In this document: piece by piece, positions 1 to 7,323 of the stretch | Layout: each line of letters begins with the position of its first letter | How positions within the stretch are numbered: position 1 is the stretch's first letter | DNA from: a bacterium 210820-DFI.6.37 | GTDB taxonomy: Bacteria > Bacillota > Clostridia > Peptostreptococcales > Anaerovoracaceae | Length of the DNA: 15,503 bases | NCBI GenBank assembly: GCA_020558355.1 | Contig: JAJCKG010000030.1 | Location: 1 to 15,503, forward strand | Reading direction: 5' to 3' | Notes under the pieces: generated by a model | The model's input: the letters and a program-made list of their open reading frames with translations, nothing else | Database searches by the model: none | Told to the model about the DNA's origin: nothing | Made by a program: the position numbers and the translations under genes

Positions 1-13
1 GTTTAAGAGAGGG

Positions 14-39
14 AGACGGCTCAGAGGAGCCGTCTTTTT
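14..39 (+). terminator. Intrinsic terminator of an upstream gene outside the window
   Basis: A perfect 9-bp stem (AGACGGCTC at 14-22 with GAGCCGTCT at 27-35) closes an AGAG loop and runs into five T residues. The T-run lies on the + strand only, so it ends a rightward transcript that begins before the window. Confidence 0.85.
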
Positions 40-46
40 CTTTTGC

Positions 47-235
47 TTAATTCTTCTTGCCTGTATGAAAGAAGAAAGAATCAAAAATATCAATTGTCTC
101 ATCATGGGGCGGCGCTTGATAGCCGCCCTCCATAATCAAAATTCTATCCGCAATGCTTATTGAGCATTTTTTTTTTGCGCCCAATTACCTGGATCCATCA
201 TGTCCAATTGTGATAAGCACGCTTTGCGATGGGAA
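47..235 (-). pseudogene. Decayed C-terminal tail of an ABC transporter ATPase
   Basis: Reading the minus strand, one frame gives a piece like an ABC ATPase H-loop (VLITIGHDGSR), then an in-frame TAA. After a short Lys-rich stretch encoded by a 10-nt A tract it continues in the same frame with ADRILIMEGGYQ and a plausible tail ending at a stop at 47-49. An H-loop His-Asp followed by (A)DRI-hydrophobic-MxxG is the usual order near the end of ABC ATPases. The spacing here is longer than usual and interrupted. No Walker A, signature or Walker B motif and no start can be found, because the sequence to the right is the promoter of the regulator gene. I infer a relic of a deleted convergent gene. 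The family call rests on about 25 residues and may be wrong. Confidence 0.4.
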
Positions 236-253
236 AAAATTAAAAAAAATTCC
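234..253 (+). promoter_or_regulatory. A-tract box upstream of promoter 1 (copy 1 of 3)
   Basis: The box reads A6-TT-A8-TTCC and is identical over 20 nt to the box at 10071-10090. It ends exactly 12 nt before the -35 hexamer. GCGAT precedes both copies, at slightly different distances. The position (about -48 to -67) suits an activator site or an UP element; which of the two is inference. Confidence 0.65.
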
Positions 254-265
254 GCTATCGTTTGT

Positions 266-294
266 TTGACAGAAACAAGTTATGCACTTATCAT
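266..294 (+). promoter_or_regulatory. Sigma-A promoter of the regulator-sarD-toa-iseGH operon
   Basis: TTGACA (266-271) is a perfect -35 hexamer. It is followed by 17 nt and TATCAT (289-294), five of six matches to the -10 consensus. Transcription should start near 300. The ATG at 282 therefore lies inside the promoter and cannot be the start of the regulator gene. Confidence 0.8.
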
Positions 295-329
295 ATAGGA
301 AAAGTAGTAAATTGAAGGTGGTGAGTAGA

Positions 330-1385
330 TTGTACAGAACTTTATTAGTTTTTGATAACTATTACCTACTCAAAGAATTGCAGGAGCTTGAGGTTTGGGG
401 TGTGTGTTCTGAGTTTGAAATAACTACGGTTCTCAGAGATGGGCAGTCTGCTTATCAGGAAATGAAACACAATCATTATGATTTAATTATAACGGAAATC
501 AGGATTACTGGTTTAGACGGATTAGAGCTTTTGCGTTTAGTGAGGGAGGAAAAGCTTTGCAATCATGTGGTATTATGCAGTGAGTTTTCTGATTTCGATT
601 ACGCAAGACAGGGAATTATTTTGGGAGCTTTTGATTATTTGGTGAAACCTTTTCAAGAGGATATCGTTTTTGAAATATTTAACAGAATAAAAAATGAGGG
701 TTTTAAAAAATTAGAAACCGAGATCTATTATGGCGAAGAAATTTTAAACTGTTTCAGGGAGAGAAATAATGAGATATATACATATCTCCCTAAGATGCTG
801 GAAGCAATATATAATCAAAATGGAAATTTTTTGGGCGCGGATAAAAGCGTGAGGAAAATTTATGAGACAGTAATTGATGGAGTCTATGATGAAAATGAAT
901 GGTTGGACCTGTACATAGCACAGCATGATTTTTATACACTGGATGAAATTCATGAAGGAAGATTAGACAGCTATAAGAATTTTTATGGTAAAAAAATAAT
1001 AAAACTTTATGAACTTTACTGCGAGCTGTTTCCAAAGGTAAATAATGATCAGATAAAAAAAGTGATTGTATACATCCTTAATAATCCGGAAAGCGAATTA
1101 AAGCAGAAGGATTTGGCCGCAAGGCTTTATATGAACGCGTCTTATTTCAGTACAGTATTCGGGACGCATACGAATCTCAGGTTTGTTGATTACCTTTTGA
1201 ATGTGCGTCTGTACCGCGCTGCGTATCTATTACAGCAATCTCCGCTTAAGATTGTTGAAATAGCCCAGAGACTTAATTACAAGGATACTGGATATTTTTC
1301 GCACTTGTTTAAAAAGAAATTTGGTGTTACGCCATCTGAATATAAAATGAAAGAGGAAAATCTAGAATTAGGAGGTTTTTTTTAG
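330..1385 (+). CDS. AraC-family response regulator with degenerate receiver domain
   Basis: This is a predicted cytoplasmic transcription factor of 351 aa in the YesN/AraC class. I place the start at TTG 330, six nt after AAGGTGGTG, because the in-frame ATG at 282 is inside the promoter. Residues 1-115 align with a CheY-like receiver. It keeps the LVKP lysine motif and the SDFDYARQ segment, but the acidic pair is Asp9-Asn10 and the usual phospho-acceptor Asp in the T-D-I-R motif is Glu56 (TEIR). Residues 242-339 form a two-helix-turn-helix AraC domain ending in FGVTPSEYK. The middle 125 residues match nothing I recognise. No histidine kinase is nearby. It is the first gene of the taurine operon and abuts sarD, so it is the likely local activator. 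The effector is unknown; with Glu at the acceptor site, phosphorylation may not be used. Confidence 0.88.
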   Translation: MYRTLLVFDNYYLLKELQELEVWGVCSEFEITTVLRDGQSAYQEMKHNHYDLIITEIRITGLDGLELLRLVREEKLCNHVVLCSEFSDFDYARQGIILGAFDYLVKPFQEDIVFEIFNRIKNEGFKKLETEIYYGEEILNCFRERNNEIYTYLPKMLEAIYNQNGNFLGADKSVRKIYETVIDGVYDENEWLDLYIAQHDFYTLDEIHEGRLDSYKNFYGKKIIKLYELYCELFPKVNNDQIKKVIVYILNNPESELKQKDLAARLYMNASYFSTVFGTHTNLRFVDYLLNVRLYRAAYLLQQSPLKIVEIAQRLNYKDTGYFSHLFKKKFGVTPSEYKMKEENLELGGFF

Positions 1386-2477
1386 ATGAGTTGGGAATAC
1401 ACTGAACCGGTTCGGATTGTATTTGGCAATGGAAAAATTCATGAGATTAGAAACTATATGGAAGGGATTTGTAACCCATTATTAATTACAGAGCCATTTT
1501 TTTTAGACCGTCCCGTGGTACAGGAGATAAAGAAGGAATGTGGGATAAAATCCATATTTAGTGATATCTCTCAGAATCCAGATATAACACAGGTAAATGC
1601 CTGCAGTAAACAGATTCGAGAAGAACAAATTGGTGGAATCATTGCTTTAGGGGGCGGGAGCACAATCGATTTAGCGAAAGCTGCCTCTATCGCGGTAGAG
1701 CGGATTGAGGAATATCATTGGAATGGCAAGAAAGTTCCGGACAAGCATCTGCCGATTATCGCAATTCCAACCACTGCGGGAACAGGCTCTGAAGTAACAT
1801 GTGTATCCGTTCTGACGGATAGAAAAAGACGCTATAAAGCTCCGATTGTTTCCAATAGCTTTTATCCAGTAATGGCGGTAATTGATCCGGAACTTACCTA
1901 TACGTTATCCCCTTATCTTACAGCAGCTTCGGGAATTGATGTTTTATGTCACGCGGTAGAAGGCTATTGGAGCAAAGGCCATCAGCCTATTTGCGATGTG
2001 TTGGCGATACATGCGATCAAACTCGTAATGGAATATTTGCCGATTGCCTATGATAATCCAAAACATTCGCTTGCAAGAGAAAAAATGGCAGAAGCGTCTG
2101 TGATTGCGGGGATGGCGTTTACTTTGCCGAAAACAACATCAAGCCACGCCTGTTCGTTTCCACTCACCAATATATATAAGATACCGCATGGGGAAGCTTG
2201 TGGCCTTACAATTGACTATTTTATCCGGGTAAATGGGTCGGACGAACACGCGAATAAACTTTTTGACGCGCTTGGTTATCGGAATGCTGACGCGTTTGCA
2301 AAGGACGTGGAAGCTTTGAAAAAAACATTGAAGCTGCGCCAGGATCTAAAGGATTTCCATTTATCCGAAACCCAGATCAGAGAACTGGTAAAGGAAAGCC
2401 ATCATCCTAATATGCTGAACAATCCGGTGTCTGTCACCGATGAAATTTTATTTGAGCTATATAATAAATTGTCTTAA
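1386..2477 (+). CDS. sarD: Iron-type alcohol dehydrogenase, sulfoacetaldehyde reductase
   Basis: This group III metal-dependent alcohol dehydrogenase (363 aa) is predicted to reduce sulfoacetaldehyde to isethionate with NADH in the cytoplasm. The N-terminal half carries the nucleotide-binding GGGSTID (residues 89-95) and PTTAGTGSEVT. The C-terminal half keeps the expected metal ligands: Asp185 and His189 in GIDVLCH, His254 in SSHACSFPL and His268 in IPHGEACG. The length is normal for the family. The start is the ATG directly after the regulator stop, with AGGAGG at 1370-1375. Family membership is clear from the sequence. The substrate is inferred from its place between the regulator and toa-iseGH, the gene set known from Bilophila, Desulfovibrio and Clostridium butyricum. 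An ethanol or acetaldehyde role is a less likely alternative. Confidence 0.9.
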   Translation: MSWEYTEPVRIVFGNGKIHEIRNYMEGICNPLLITEPFFLDRPVVQEIKKECGIKSIFSDISQNPDITQVNACSKQIREEQIGGIIALGGGSTIDLAKAASIAVERIEEYHWNGKKVPDKHLPIIAIPTTAGTGSEVTCVSVLTDRKRRYKAPIVSNSFYPVMAVIDPELTYTLSPYLTAASGIDVLCHAVEGYWSKGHQPICDVLAIHAIKLVMEYLPIAYDNPKHSLAREKMAEASVIAGMAFTLPKTTSSHACSFPLTNIYKIPHGEACGLTIDYFIRVNGSDEHANKLFDALGYRNADAFAKDVEALKKTLKLRQDLKDFHLSETQIRELVKESHHPNMLNNPVSVTDEILFELYNKLS

Positions 2478-2506
2478 AAAATGATTATTATCTGGAAGGG
2501 AGAACA

Positions 2507-3841
2507 ATGAGCAAATTAACAAGAGAAGAAATTATTAAATATGATCGGGAATATAATCAGCATCCCTGGTTGCCCGGGGGCGTAAGCTCTATTCCCATTG
2601 AGAAAGGGGAGGGGATATTTTTTTGGGATTATAACGGAAAAAAATATTATGATATGTCAAGTCAGCTGGCAAACGTAAACCTTGGATACGGAAACCAGGA
2701 AATCATTGACGCAATTAAGAAACAGGTGGAGGTTCTTCCATACATCGCGCCTGCGTTTGCGTCAGGCCCAAGAACTGAATTGGCGAAACTGTTAGTGGAT
2801 TTAAGCCCAGGCAATATTGGAAAAGCGTTTTTTACCTGTGGAGGCGCTGACGCGAATGAGGCGGCGATCTATGCCGCAAGGGCCTACACGGGAAAAAACA
2901 AAATTCTTTCCAGATACCGCAGCTATCATGGTTCTACCATGGGGTCCGGGAATACTTCCGGGGATCCCAGACGTTTTGAGTTGGAACGGCCAGCGGCAAC
3001 AGGATTTTTAAAATTTTTTGACCCGTATGTGTATCGTTCAAAGATCAGGTTTAAAGATGACACGGAGGCATCAGCGTATTATTTGGCCTTGTTAGAAGAA
3101 CAGATTTTGTATGAAGGACCTGATCACATTGCGGCTATTTTTGTAGAAACGATTACCGGAGCAAATGGTGTGATTATCCCTCCAGACGGATACTTGCAGG
3201 GATTGCGCGCTCTTTGTGACAAATACGATATTCTATTGGTTTGTGACGAAGTAATGGCCGGTTTTGGGCGCACTGGAAAAATGTTTAGCTTTGAGCATTG
3301 GGGGATCGAGCCGGATATTATTACTTTTGCGAAGGGAGTAACTTGTGGTTATGTCCAGCTCGGTGGAATTCTGATCAGTAAAAAAATCGCGCGTTTCTTT
3401 GCGGATAAACCATTCCAGTATGGTCTTACCTATAGCGGACATTCTCTTGCCTGCGCGGCTGGCCTGGCAACTGTAAATTACTACTTAGAACACCATGTTT
3501 TAGAGCATGTGGAAGAAGTAGGAAAGGTGTTTGCTGAGCTTTTAGACGCGTTAAAGACAAAGCACGCGTGCGTGGGGGATGTTCGTCATATTGGTCTTTT
3601 TGGCGCGGTCGAACTTGTTAAAAACAAAGAAACAAAGGAGCCCATTGTTCCTTATGGAAGAGATCCTGAGATGATCATGGCAAAAATACATGGTCTCTTA
3701 AAAGAAAGAGGATTCGCGTCTTTCGGACGTGAAAATAATATTAATGTAATTCCGCCTCTTATTATTACAGAGAAAGAACTGAGAGAGGCTATCAGAATTT
3801 TGGATGAAGTCCTTACAATTGTAGATACGAAATTTATTTAA
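2507..3841 (+). CDS. toa: Class III aminotransferase, taurine:2-oxoglutarate (or pyruvate) type
   Basis: This PLP enzyme (444 aa) is predicted to move the amino group of taurine to a 2-oxo acid, giving sulfoacetaldehyde. It shows the class III landmarks in order: FFTCGGADANEAA at 109-120 (phosphate binding), SYHGSTMGSGN around 139-149, the DEVMAGFGRTG block at 247-257 whose Asp contacts the PLP ring nitrogen, and Lys276 in TFAKGVTCGY as the Schiff-base lysine. GGGAG six nt before the ATG supports the start. The gene follows sarD by 29 nt and precedes iseG by 28 nt, so product and next enzyme are co-expressed. Taurine as substrate is inferred from context. The acceptor (2-oxoglutarate versus pyruvate) cannot be read from the sequence; I use toa because the characterised clostridial cluster has that type. 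Confidence 0.9.
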   Translation: MSKLTREEIIKYDREYNQHPWLPGGVSSIPIEKGEGIFFWDYNGKKYYDMSSQLANVNLGYGNQEIIDAIKKQVEVLPYIAPAFASGPRTELAKLLVDLSPGNIGKAFFTCGGADANEAAIYAARAYTGKNKILSRYRSYHGSTMGSGNTSGDPRRFELERPAATGFLKFFDPYVYRSKIRFKDDTEASAYYLALLEEQILYEGPDHIAAIFVETITGANGVIIPPDGYLQGLRALCDKYDILLVCDEVMAGFGRTGKMFSFEHWGIEPDIITFAKGVTCGYVQLGGILISKKIARFFADKPFQYGLTYSGHSLACAAGLATVNYYLEHHVLEHVEEVGKVFAELLDALKTKHACVGDVRHIGLFGAVELVKNKETKEPIVPYGRDPEMIMAKIHGLLKERGFASFGRENNINVIPPLIITEKELREAIRILDEVLTIVDTKFI

Positions 3842-3869
3842 GAAAATTTGGAGTATAGGAGTAAAATAT

Positions 3870-6344
3870 ATGACTGAAAAAATATTATCAATACAAGAGC
3901 AACGCATTGAAGAAGAAATTAGAACCCATAAGCCGGTGTATGGATCAGATAATCGCGCGACGAGACTTCTTGAGAGAATTAAAGGAACAAAACCGCAGAT
4001 TGATATTGAGCGCGGGCTTTATTTCACACAGTCTTTTCAAGAGACAGAAGGACAGCCGCTGAATTTGCGATGGGCAAAGGCCTTATATCATTATGCGAAA
4101 AACGCTACGATTTACCTGGAAGAAGGTCAATTGTTAGTTGGGCGAGGCGGGAAACTTGGAAGATATGGTGTTCTGTATCCAGAGCTTGATGGAGATATTT
4201 TAGGCGACGCCATTGAGAAGCTGCCGGGGAGAGAAACTTCTCCATTTGGAATCTCAGAGGAAGACGCGAGAATCGTAAAGGAACAGATTCAGCCTTACTG
4301 GATCGGAAAAACCTATCATGAAGATCTGGTAAAGGCGTTCCCGAAAAAGACAAAAATACTAACCTATAATGAAGACGGGACCTCTCGTTTCATTGTAAAT
4401 GAAACTTCCTCATTTCGTTCCTCGATCCAGTGGGTACACGACTATGAAATTATTTTGAAGATTGGTTTTGCGGGCATCAAGAAAGAAGCGCGGGAGAAGC
4501 TCGCGGCTCTGGATGAAGATAGTGCCGTTGACACAATGGAGAAAAAACCATTCCTGGAGGCAACCATCCTTGTTTGTGACGCCATTGTTCTTTGGGCCAA
4601 TCGCCACGCGGAGCTTGCGGAAAAACAGGCCGCGGAGACAAAAGACGCGGCGCGCAAAAAAGAACTTGAAACAATTGCGGCAAATTGCCGCCGCGTGCCG
4701 GAGTTCCCGCCGGAGAATTTTTATCAAGCGATCCAATCCCAGTGGTTTGTTCAGATGTTTTCAAGAATAGAACAGAAGACGGGGACCGTTATTTCAAACG
4801 GACGTATGGATCAGTATTTATATCCTTATTATAGGAAAGATATCGATGCGGGAATTATCACGCGGGATCAGGTTCAAGAGTTATTTGAGTCTATGTGGGT
4901 CGCAATGTCTGAATATGTGGATTTATATTTGTCAGAGGCCGGCGGGGCATTCAATGAAGGCTACGCGCACTGGGAAGCTGTGACAATCGGCGGGGTTGAT
5001 AAAGATGGAAGAGACGCGGTAAATGAGCTGACTTATCTTTTGTTAAAATCTAAGAGAGACTTCCCACTGAATTATCCGGACCTTGCGGCAAGGATTCATA
5101 CCTTGAGCCCTAAAAAATACTTATATGAAGTAGCGGAGACAATAAAAGAGGGGAGCGGCTTTCCTAAATTAATCAATGATGATGAGGTTATACCGCTTCT
5201 TCTGGCAAAAGGAGCCAGATTGGATGAGGCGTACGATTATAGTGTATCAGGATGCTCAGAATGCCGTATGCCGAATCGCGAAACTTATACCAGCCCTTGC
5301 GCGTATATCAATTTTGCGGCAGCTCTTGAAATGACAATTTATAATGGCAAGATGATTAAGTATGGCGATGAGCAGATTGGCCTCAAAACCGGTGATCCAG
5401 AGAACTTCGAGACCTTTGAGGCGTTCTTTCAGGCGTATTTAAAGCAGCAGAGATATTTTATCCGGCACGCTTTTGTACAGCAGCATGAAATCATTCGGCT
5501 TCGCGCGGGGCATTTTGCGACCCCTCTTGGATCCAGTCTTCACCAGTTGTGCAGGGAGAATATGATCGATCTCCATCAGCCTAAGATTCCGGGTGGAATT
5601 GATCTTGGATATTTTGAATTTATTGGTTATGGCACAGTAATCGATTCTCTGGCGGCGGTAAAGAAATTTGTCTATGAGGAAAAGAAGCTGACAATTACTC
5701 AGTTAAAGGAGGCTCTCATAAATGATTTCGAGGGATATGAGGATATCCAGAAATTGCTTCAGACAGCGCCCGCGTATGGAAACAATGACAAATACGCGGA
5801 TACGATTGGAAAACGTTTAGATAAAGAAGCTTTGGACTTTGCGGCTAAATATTCACAGGAGATGGGTGTTCATTTAGACCTTCGGCTGGTACCGTTCACT
5901 TCACATGTACCATTTGGAAAAGTAGTGAGCGCGACGCCCAACGGGAGAAAAGCGTATGTGCCTCTTTCTGATGGAAGCAGCGCTTCACAGGGAGCGGATA
6001 AGCTTGGACCTACCGCAGTGCTTCTTTCAAACTATGCCACGAAGAATCCGGGGTATCATGAGAGAGCCTCAAGACTTTTAAACATCAAACTTAGCCCGTC
6101 CTGTGTAGAGGGAAGACTTGGAACGGAAAAGCTGGTACAATTTATTCAGGCATGGCATGACTTGAAGCTTTGGCATATTCAGTTTAATGTTGTGAATACC
6201 GATACGCTTAGAAAGGCCCAGAAAGAACCTGAAAATTATAAAAACCTCCTTGTTCGTATTGCCGGATACAGCGCCTATTTTACAGAGCTGTCAAAAGATC
6301 TGCAGGATGATATCATTGCCAGAACGGAACAAGAAGCAGTATAA
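3870..6344 (+). CDS. iseG: Isethionate sulfite-lyase, glycyl radical enzyme
   Basis: This 824-aa pyruvate formate-lyase-like enzyme is predicted to cleave the C-S bond of isethionate to acetaldehyde and sulfite. The thiyl-radical cysteine is Cys462 with the general base Glu464 in SGCSECR. The glycyl radical site is Gly799 in VRIAGYSAYF. Candidate sulfonate contacts are Arg183 and Gln187 (SFRSSIQW) and Arg672 and Phe676 (LRLVPF). From memory, the Bilophila/Desulfovibrio enzyme has Arg189, Gln193, Cys468, Glu470, Arg678, Phe682 and Gly805; every position here is offset by exactly six, a strong argument for the same activity rather than a choline or hydroxyproline enzyme. Length is normal and no frameshift is seen. 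AGGAG precedes the start, and the activase gene follows after 11 nt. The enzyme would be destroyed by oxygen once activated, which implies an anaerobe. The alternative name is islA. Confidence 0.93.
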   Translation: MTEKILSIQEQRIEEEIRTHKPVYGSDNRATRLLERIKGTKPQIDIERGLYFTQSFQETEGQPLNLRWAKALYHYAKNATIYLEEGQLLVGRGGKLGRYGVLYPELDGDILGDAIEKLPGRETSPFGISEEDARIVKEQIQPYWIGKTYHEDLVKAFPKKTKILTYNEDGTSRFIVNETSSFRSSIQWVHDYEIILKIGFAGIKKEAREKLAALDEDSAVDTMEKKPFLEATILVCDAIVLWANRHAELAEKQAAETKDAARKKELETIAANCRRVPEFPPENFYQAIQSQWFVQMFSRIEQKTGTVISNGRMDQYLYPYYRKDIDAGIITRDQVQELFESMWVAMSEYVDLYLSEAGGAFNEGYAHWEAVTIGGVDKDGRDAVNELTYLLLKSKRDFPLNYPDLAARIHTLSPKKYLYEVAETIKEGSGFPKLINDDEVIPLLLAKGARLDEAYDYSVSGCSECRMPNRETYTSPCAYINFAAALEMTIYNGKMIKYGDEQIGLKTGDPENFETFEAFFQAYLKQQRYFIRHAFVQQHEIIRLRAGHFATPLGSSLHQLCRENMIDLHQPKIPGGIDLGYFEFIGYGTVIDSLAAVKKFVYEEKKLTITQLKEALINDFEGYEDIQKLLQTAPAYGNNDKYADTIGKRLDKEALDFAAKYSQEMGVHLDLRLVPFTSHVPFGKVVSATPNGRKAYVPLSDGSSASQGADKLGPTAVLLSNYATKNPGYHERASRLLNIKLSPSCVEGRLGTEKLVQFIQAWHDLKLWHIQFNVVNTDTLRKAQKEPENYKNLLVRIAGYSAYFTELSKDLQDDIIARTEQEAV

Positions 6345-6355
6345 AAGGAGTTTTT

Positions 6356-7099
6356 ATGAGGCAGGAAAGAGCGTGCGTATTTAACATACAGCATTACTCA
6401 TTGCAGGACGGCCCAGGAATACGGACAACTGTATTCCTGAAAGGCTGTCCTTTGCGTTGCCGGTGGTGCTGCAATCCGGAATCACAGGATTTTAAAATAG
6501 AAGAAGACTGCGGATTTGATTCCTATAGGCAAATGACAGTGGATGAAATCTTAAAGGAAGTGGAAGCGGATGAGGTGTTTTATCGTCATGGAGGCGGTGG
6601 AATGACAGTCAGCGGAGGGGAACCTCTGGTTCATGACGGTTTCATAATTCAACTTTTAAAAGGCGCTCGGGAAAGATATCTATCTACAGCCATCGAGACC
6701 AGTGGAGCTGTTTCAAAAAAGCTTTTGCTTGAAGCGGCGGAATATTTGGATTATATTTATTATGATTTAAAAAGCATGAATGATAAAAAACATAAAAGTT
6801 GGACCGGCGCTTCTAATAAGCAAATTTTATCAAATTTAAAGGTTTTAGTAGACACGTGCAGAACATGGAACTGCCCTCCCAGGATTATTGTAAGAACGCC
6901 TGTTGTTCCCGGATTTAATGATACGAAAGAAGACATTATTGCCATTAAGGATTATTTGAAATCCATTAATCAGGCGGATCACGAATTGATCCGATATCAT
7001 CGGTTTGGCAAATCAAAATATGAAAAACTCGGCAGGCAATACCCGATGGGAAACGCGGTGCTGGACGACAAAAAGTGGGAAATCCTTTCTTCCTTATAA
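6356..7099 (+). CDS. iseH: Radical-SAM activating enzyme of IseG, short form
   Basis: This glycyl radical enzyme activase (247 aa) is predicted to abstract hydrogen from Gly799 of IseG using SAM and a [4Fe-4S] cluster. The cluster motif is Cys31-X3-Cys35-X2-Cys38 (GCPLRCRWCCNPES) with an extra Cys39. The SAM-binding GGEP is at 87-90, and NIQHYSLQDGPGIRT near the N-terminus is the activase signature. Most activases of this class carry an inserted ferredoxin-like domain with eight cysteines directly after the radical-SAM cluster. Here only about 20 residues separate NPES from TVDEI, with one cysteine, so the protein resembles the short pyruvate formate-lyase activase form. AAGGAG precedes the ATG. 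The last codons of the gene form the left arm of the operon terminator. Confidence 0.92.
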   Translation: MRQERACVFNIQHYSLQDGPGIRTTVFLKGCPLRCRWCCNPESQDFKIEEDCGFDSYRQMTVDEILKEVEADEVFYRHGGGGMTVSGGEPLVHDGFIIQLLKGARERYLSTAIETSGAVSKKLLLEAAEYLDYIYYDLKSMNDKKHKSWTGASNKQILSNLKVLVDTCRTWNCPPRIIVRTPVVPGFNDTKEDIIAIKDYLKSINQADHELIRYHRFGKSKYEKLGRQYPMGNAVLDDKKWEILSSL

Positions 7100-7117
7100 A
7101 TGGGGAAAGGATTTTTT
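7080..7117 (+). terminator. Intrinsic terminator overlapping the end of iseH
   Basis: A 10-bp stem (7080-7089 with 7105-7114) is followed by a T-run at 7112-7117. The left arm and the stop codon of iseH lie within the hairpin. It separates the isethionate operon from the importer genes, which have their own promoter. Confidence 0.75.
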
Positions 7118-7125
7118 ATTATGTA

Positions 7126-7149
7126 GGAAATATCGTTTTCGATATTTCC
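7126..7149. repeat. Perfect palindrome with TTTT loop
   Basis: GGAAATATCG and CGATATTTCC pair perfectly over 10 bp around a TTTT loop. No T-run follows, so it is not a normal terminator. It lies between the iseH terminator and the importer promoter. Its function is unknown. Confidence 0.7.
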
Positions 7150-7157
7150 GGAATATC

Positions 7158-7202
7158 AACAAAGTCTACCGCTGAACATAAATCGGCGAAGCCGACTTTG
7201 TT
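7158..7202. repeat. Nested palindrome
   Basis: The outer 9-bp arms AACAAAGTC (7158-7166) and GACTTTGTT (7194-7202) are perfect. Inside, TCGGC-GAA-GCCGA (7183-7195) forms a second hairpin that competes with the outer arm by two bases. It may be part of a small repeated element together with 7126-7149, or the binding region of a regulator. Confidence 0.6.
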
Positions 7203-7205
7203 CTA

Positions 7206-7232
7206 GGTATGAAAATTATTTAAAATCATTCC
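7206..7232 (+). promoter_or_regulatory. A-tract box upstream of the importer promoter (copy 2 of 3)
   Basis: The last 20 nt (7213-7232) match the A6-TT-A8-TTCC box at 15 of 20 positions and end exactly 12 nt before the -35 hexamer, as in the other two copies. This copy also has dyad symmetry: GGTATGA (7206-7212) pairs with TCATTCC (7226-7232) at six of seven positions. Confidence 0.5.
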
Positions 7233-7244
7233 CTACTAAACCTA

Positions 7245-7273
7245 TTGACAAAGTAGGAAAAATGGAGGATTAT
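7245..7273 (+). promoter_or_regulatory. Promoter of the taurine importer operon
   Basis: TTGACA (7245-7250) is a perfect -35. At 17 nt spacing the -10 would be GATTAT (7268-7273), a weak match; TATAAA at 7271-7276 is a better hexamer but needs a 20-nt spacer. CCTACT (7232-7237) and AGTAGG (7252-7257) form an inverted repeat around the -35. The weak -10 fits a promoter that needs an activator. Confidence 0.6.
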
Positions 7274-7278
7274 AAAAT

Positions 7279-7323
7279 ATGAGATCAGCTGATTTATATG
7301 AAAGGAAGAGAGACTCATTGTGA
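7279..7323 (+). CDS. Possible 14-codon leader ORF coupled to tauC
   Basis: ATG 7279 opens a reading frame of 14 codons (MRSADLYERKRDSL). Its TGA stop overlaps the GTG start of the permease gene as GTGA. GGAGG lies at 7264-7268, ten nt upstream of this ATG. If the -10 is at 7268-7273, that ribosome site would be outside the transcript, so this ORF and that promoter placement conflict. No similarity is recognised and translation is unproven. Confidence 0.3.
   Translation: MRSADLYERKRDSL

Noticed and set aside
282..329. ATG 282 as the start of the response regulator
   Set aside because: It lies between the -35 and -10 hexamers of a near-consensus promoter and has no ribosome binding site. TTG 330 has one at the right distance.
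7126..7202. CRISPR or transposon ends
   Set aside because: There are only two unrelated palindromes, no regular spacing, no transposase gene and no flanking target duplication.
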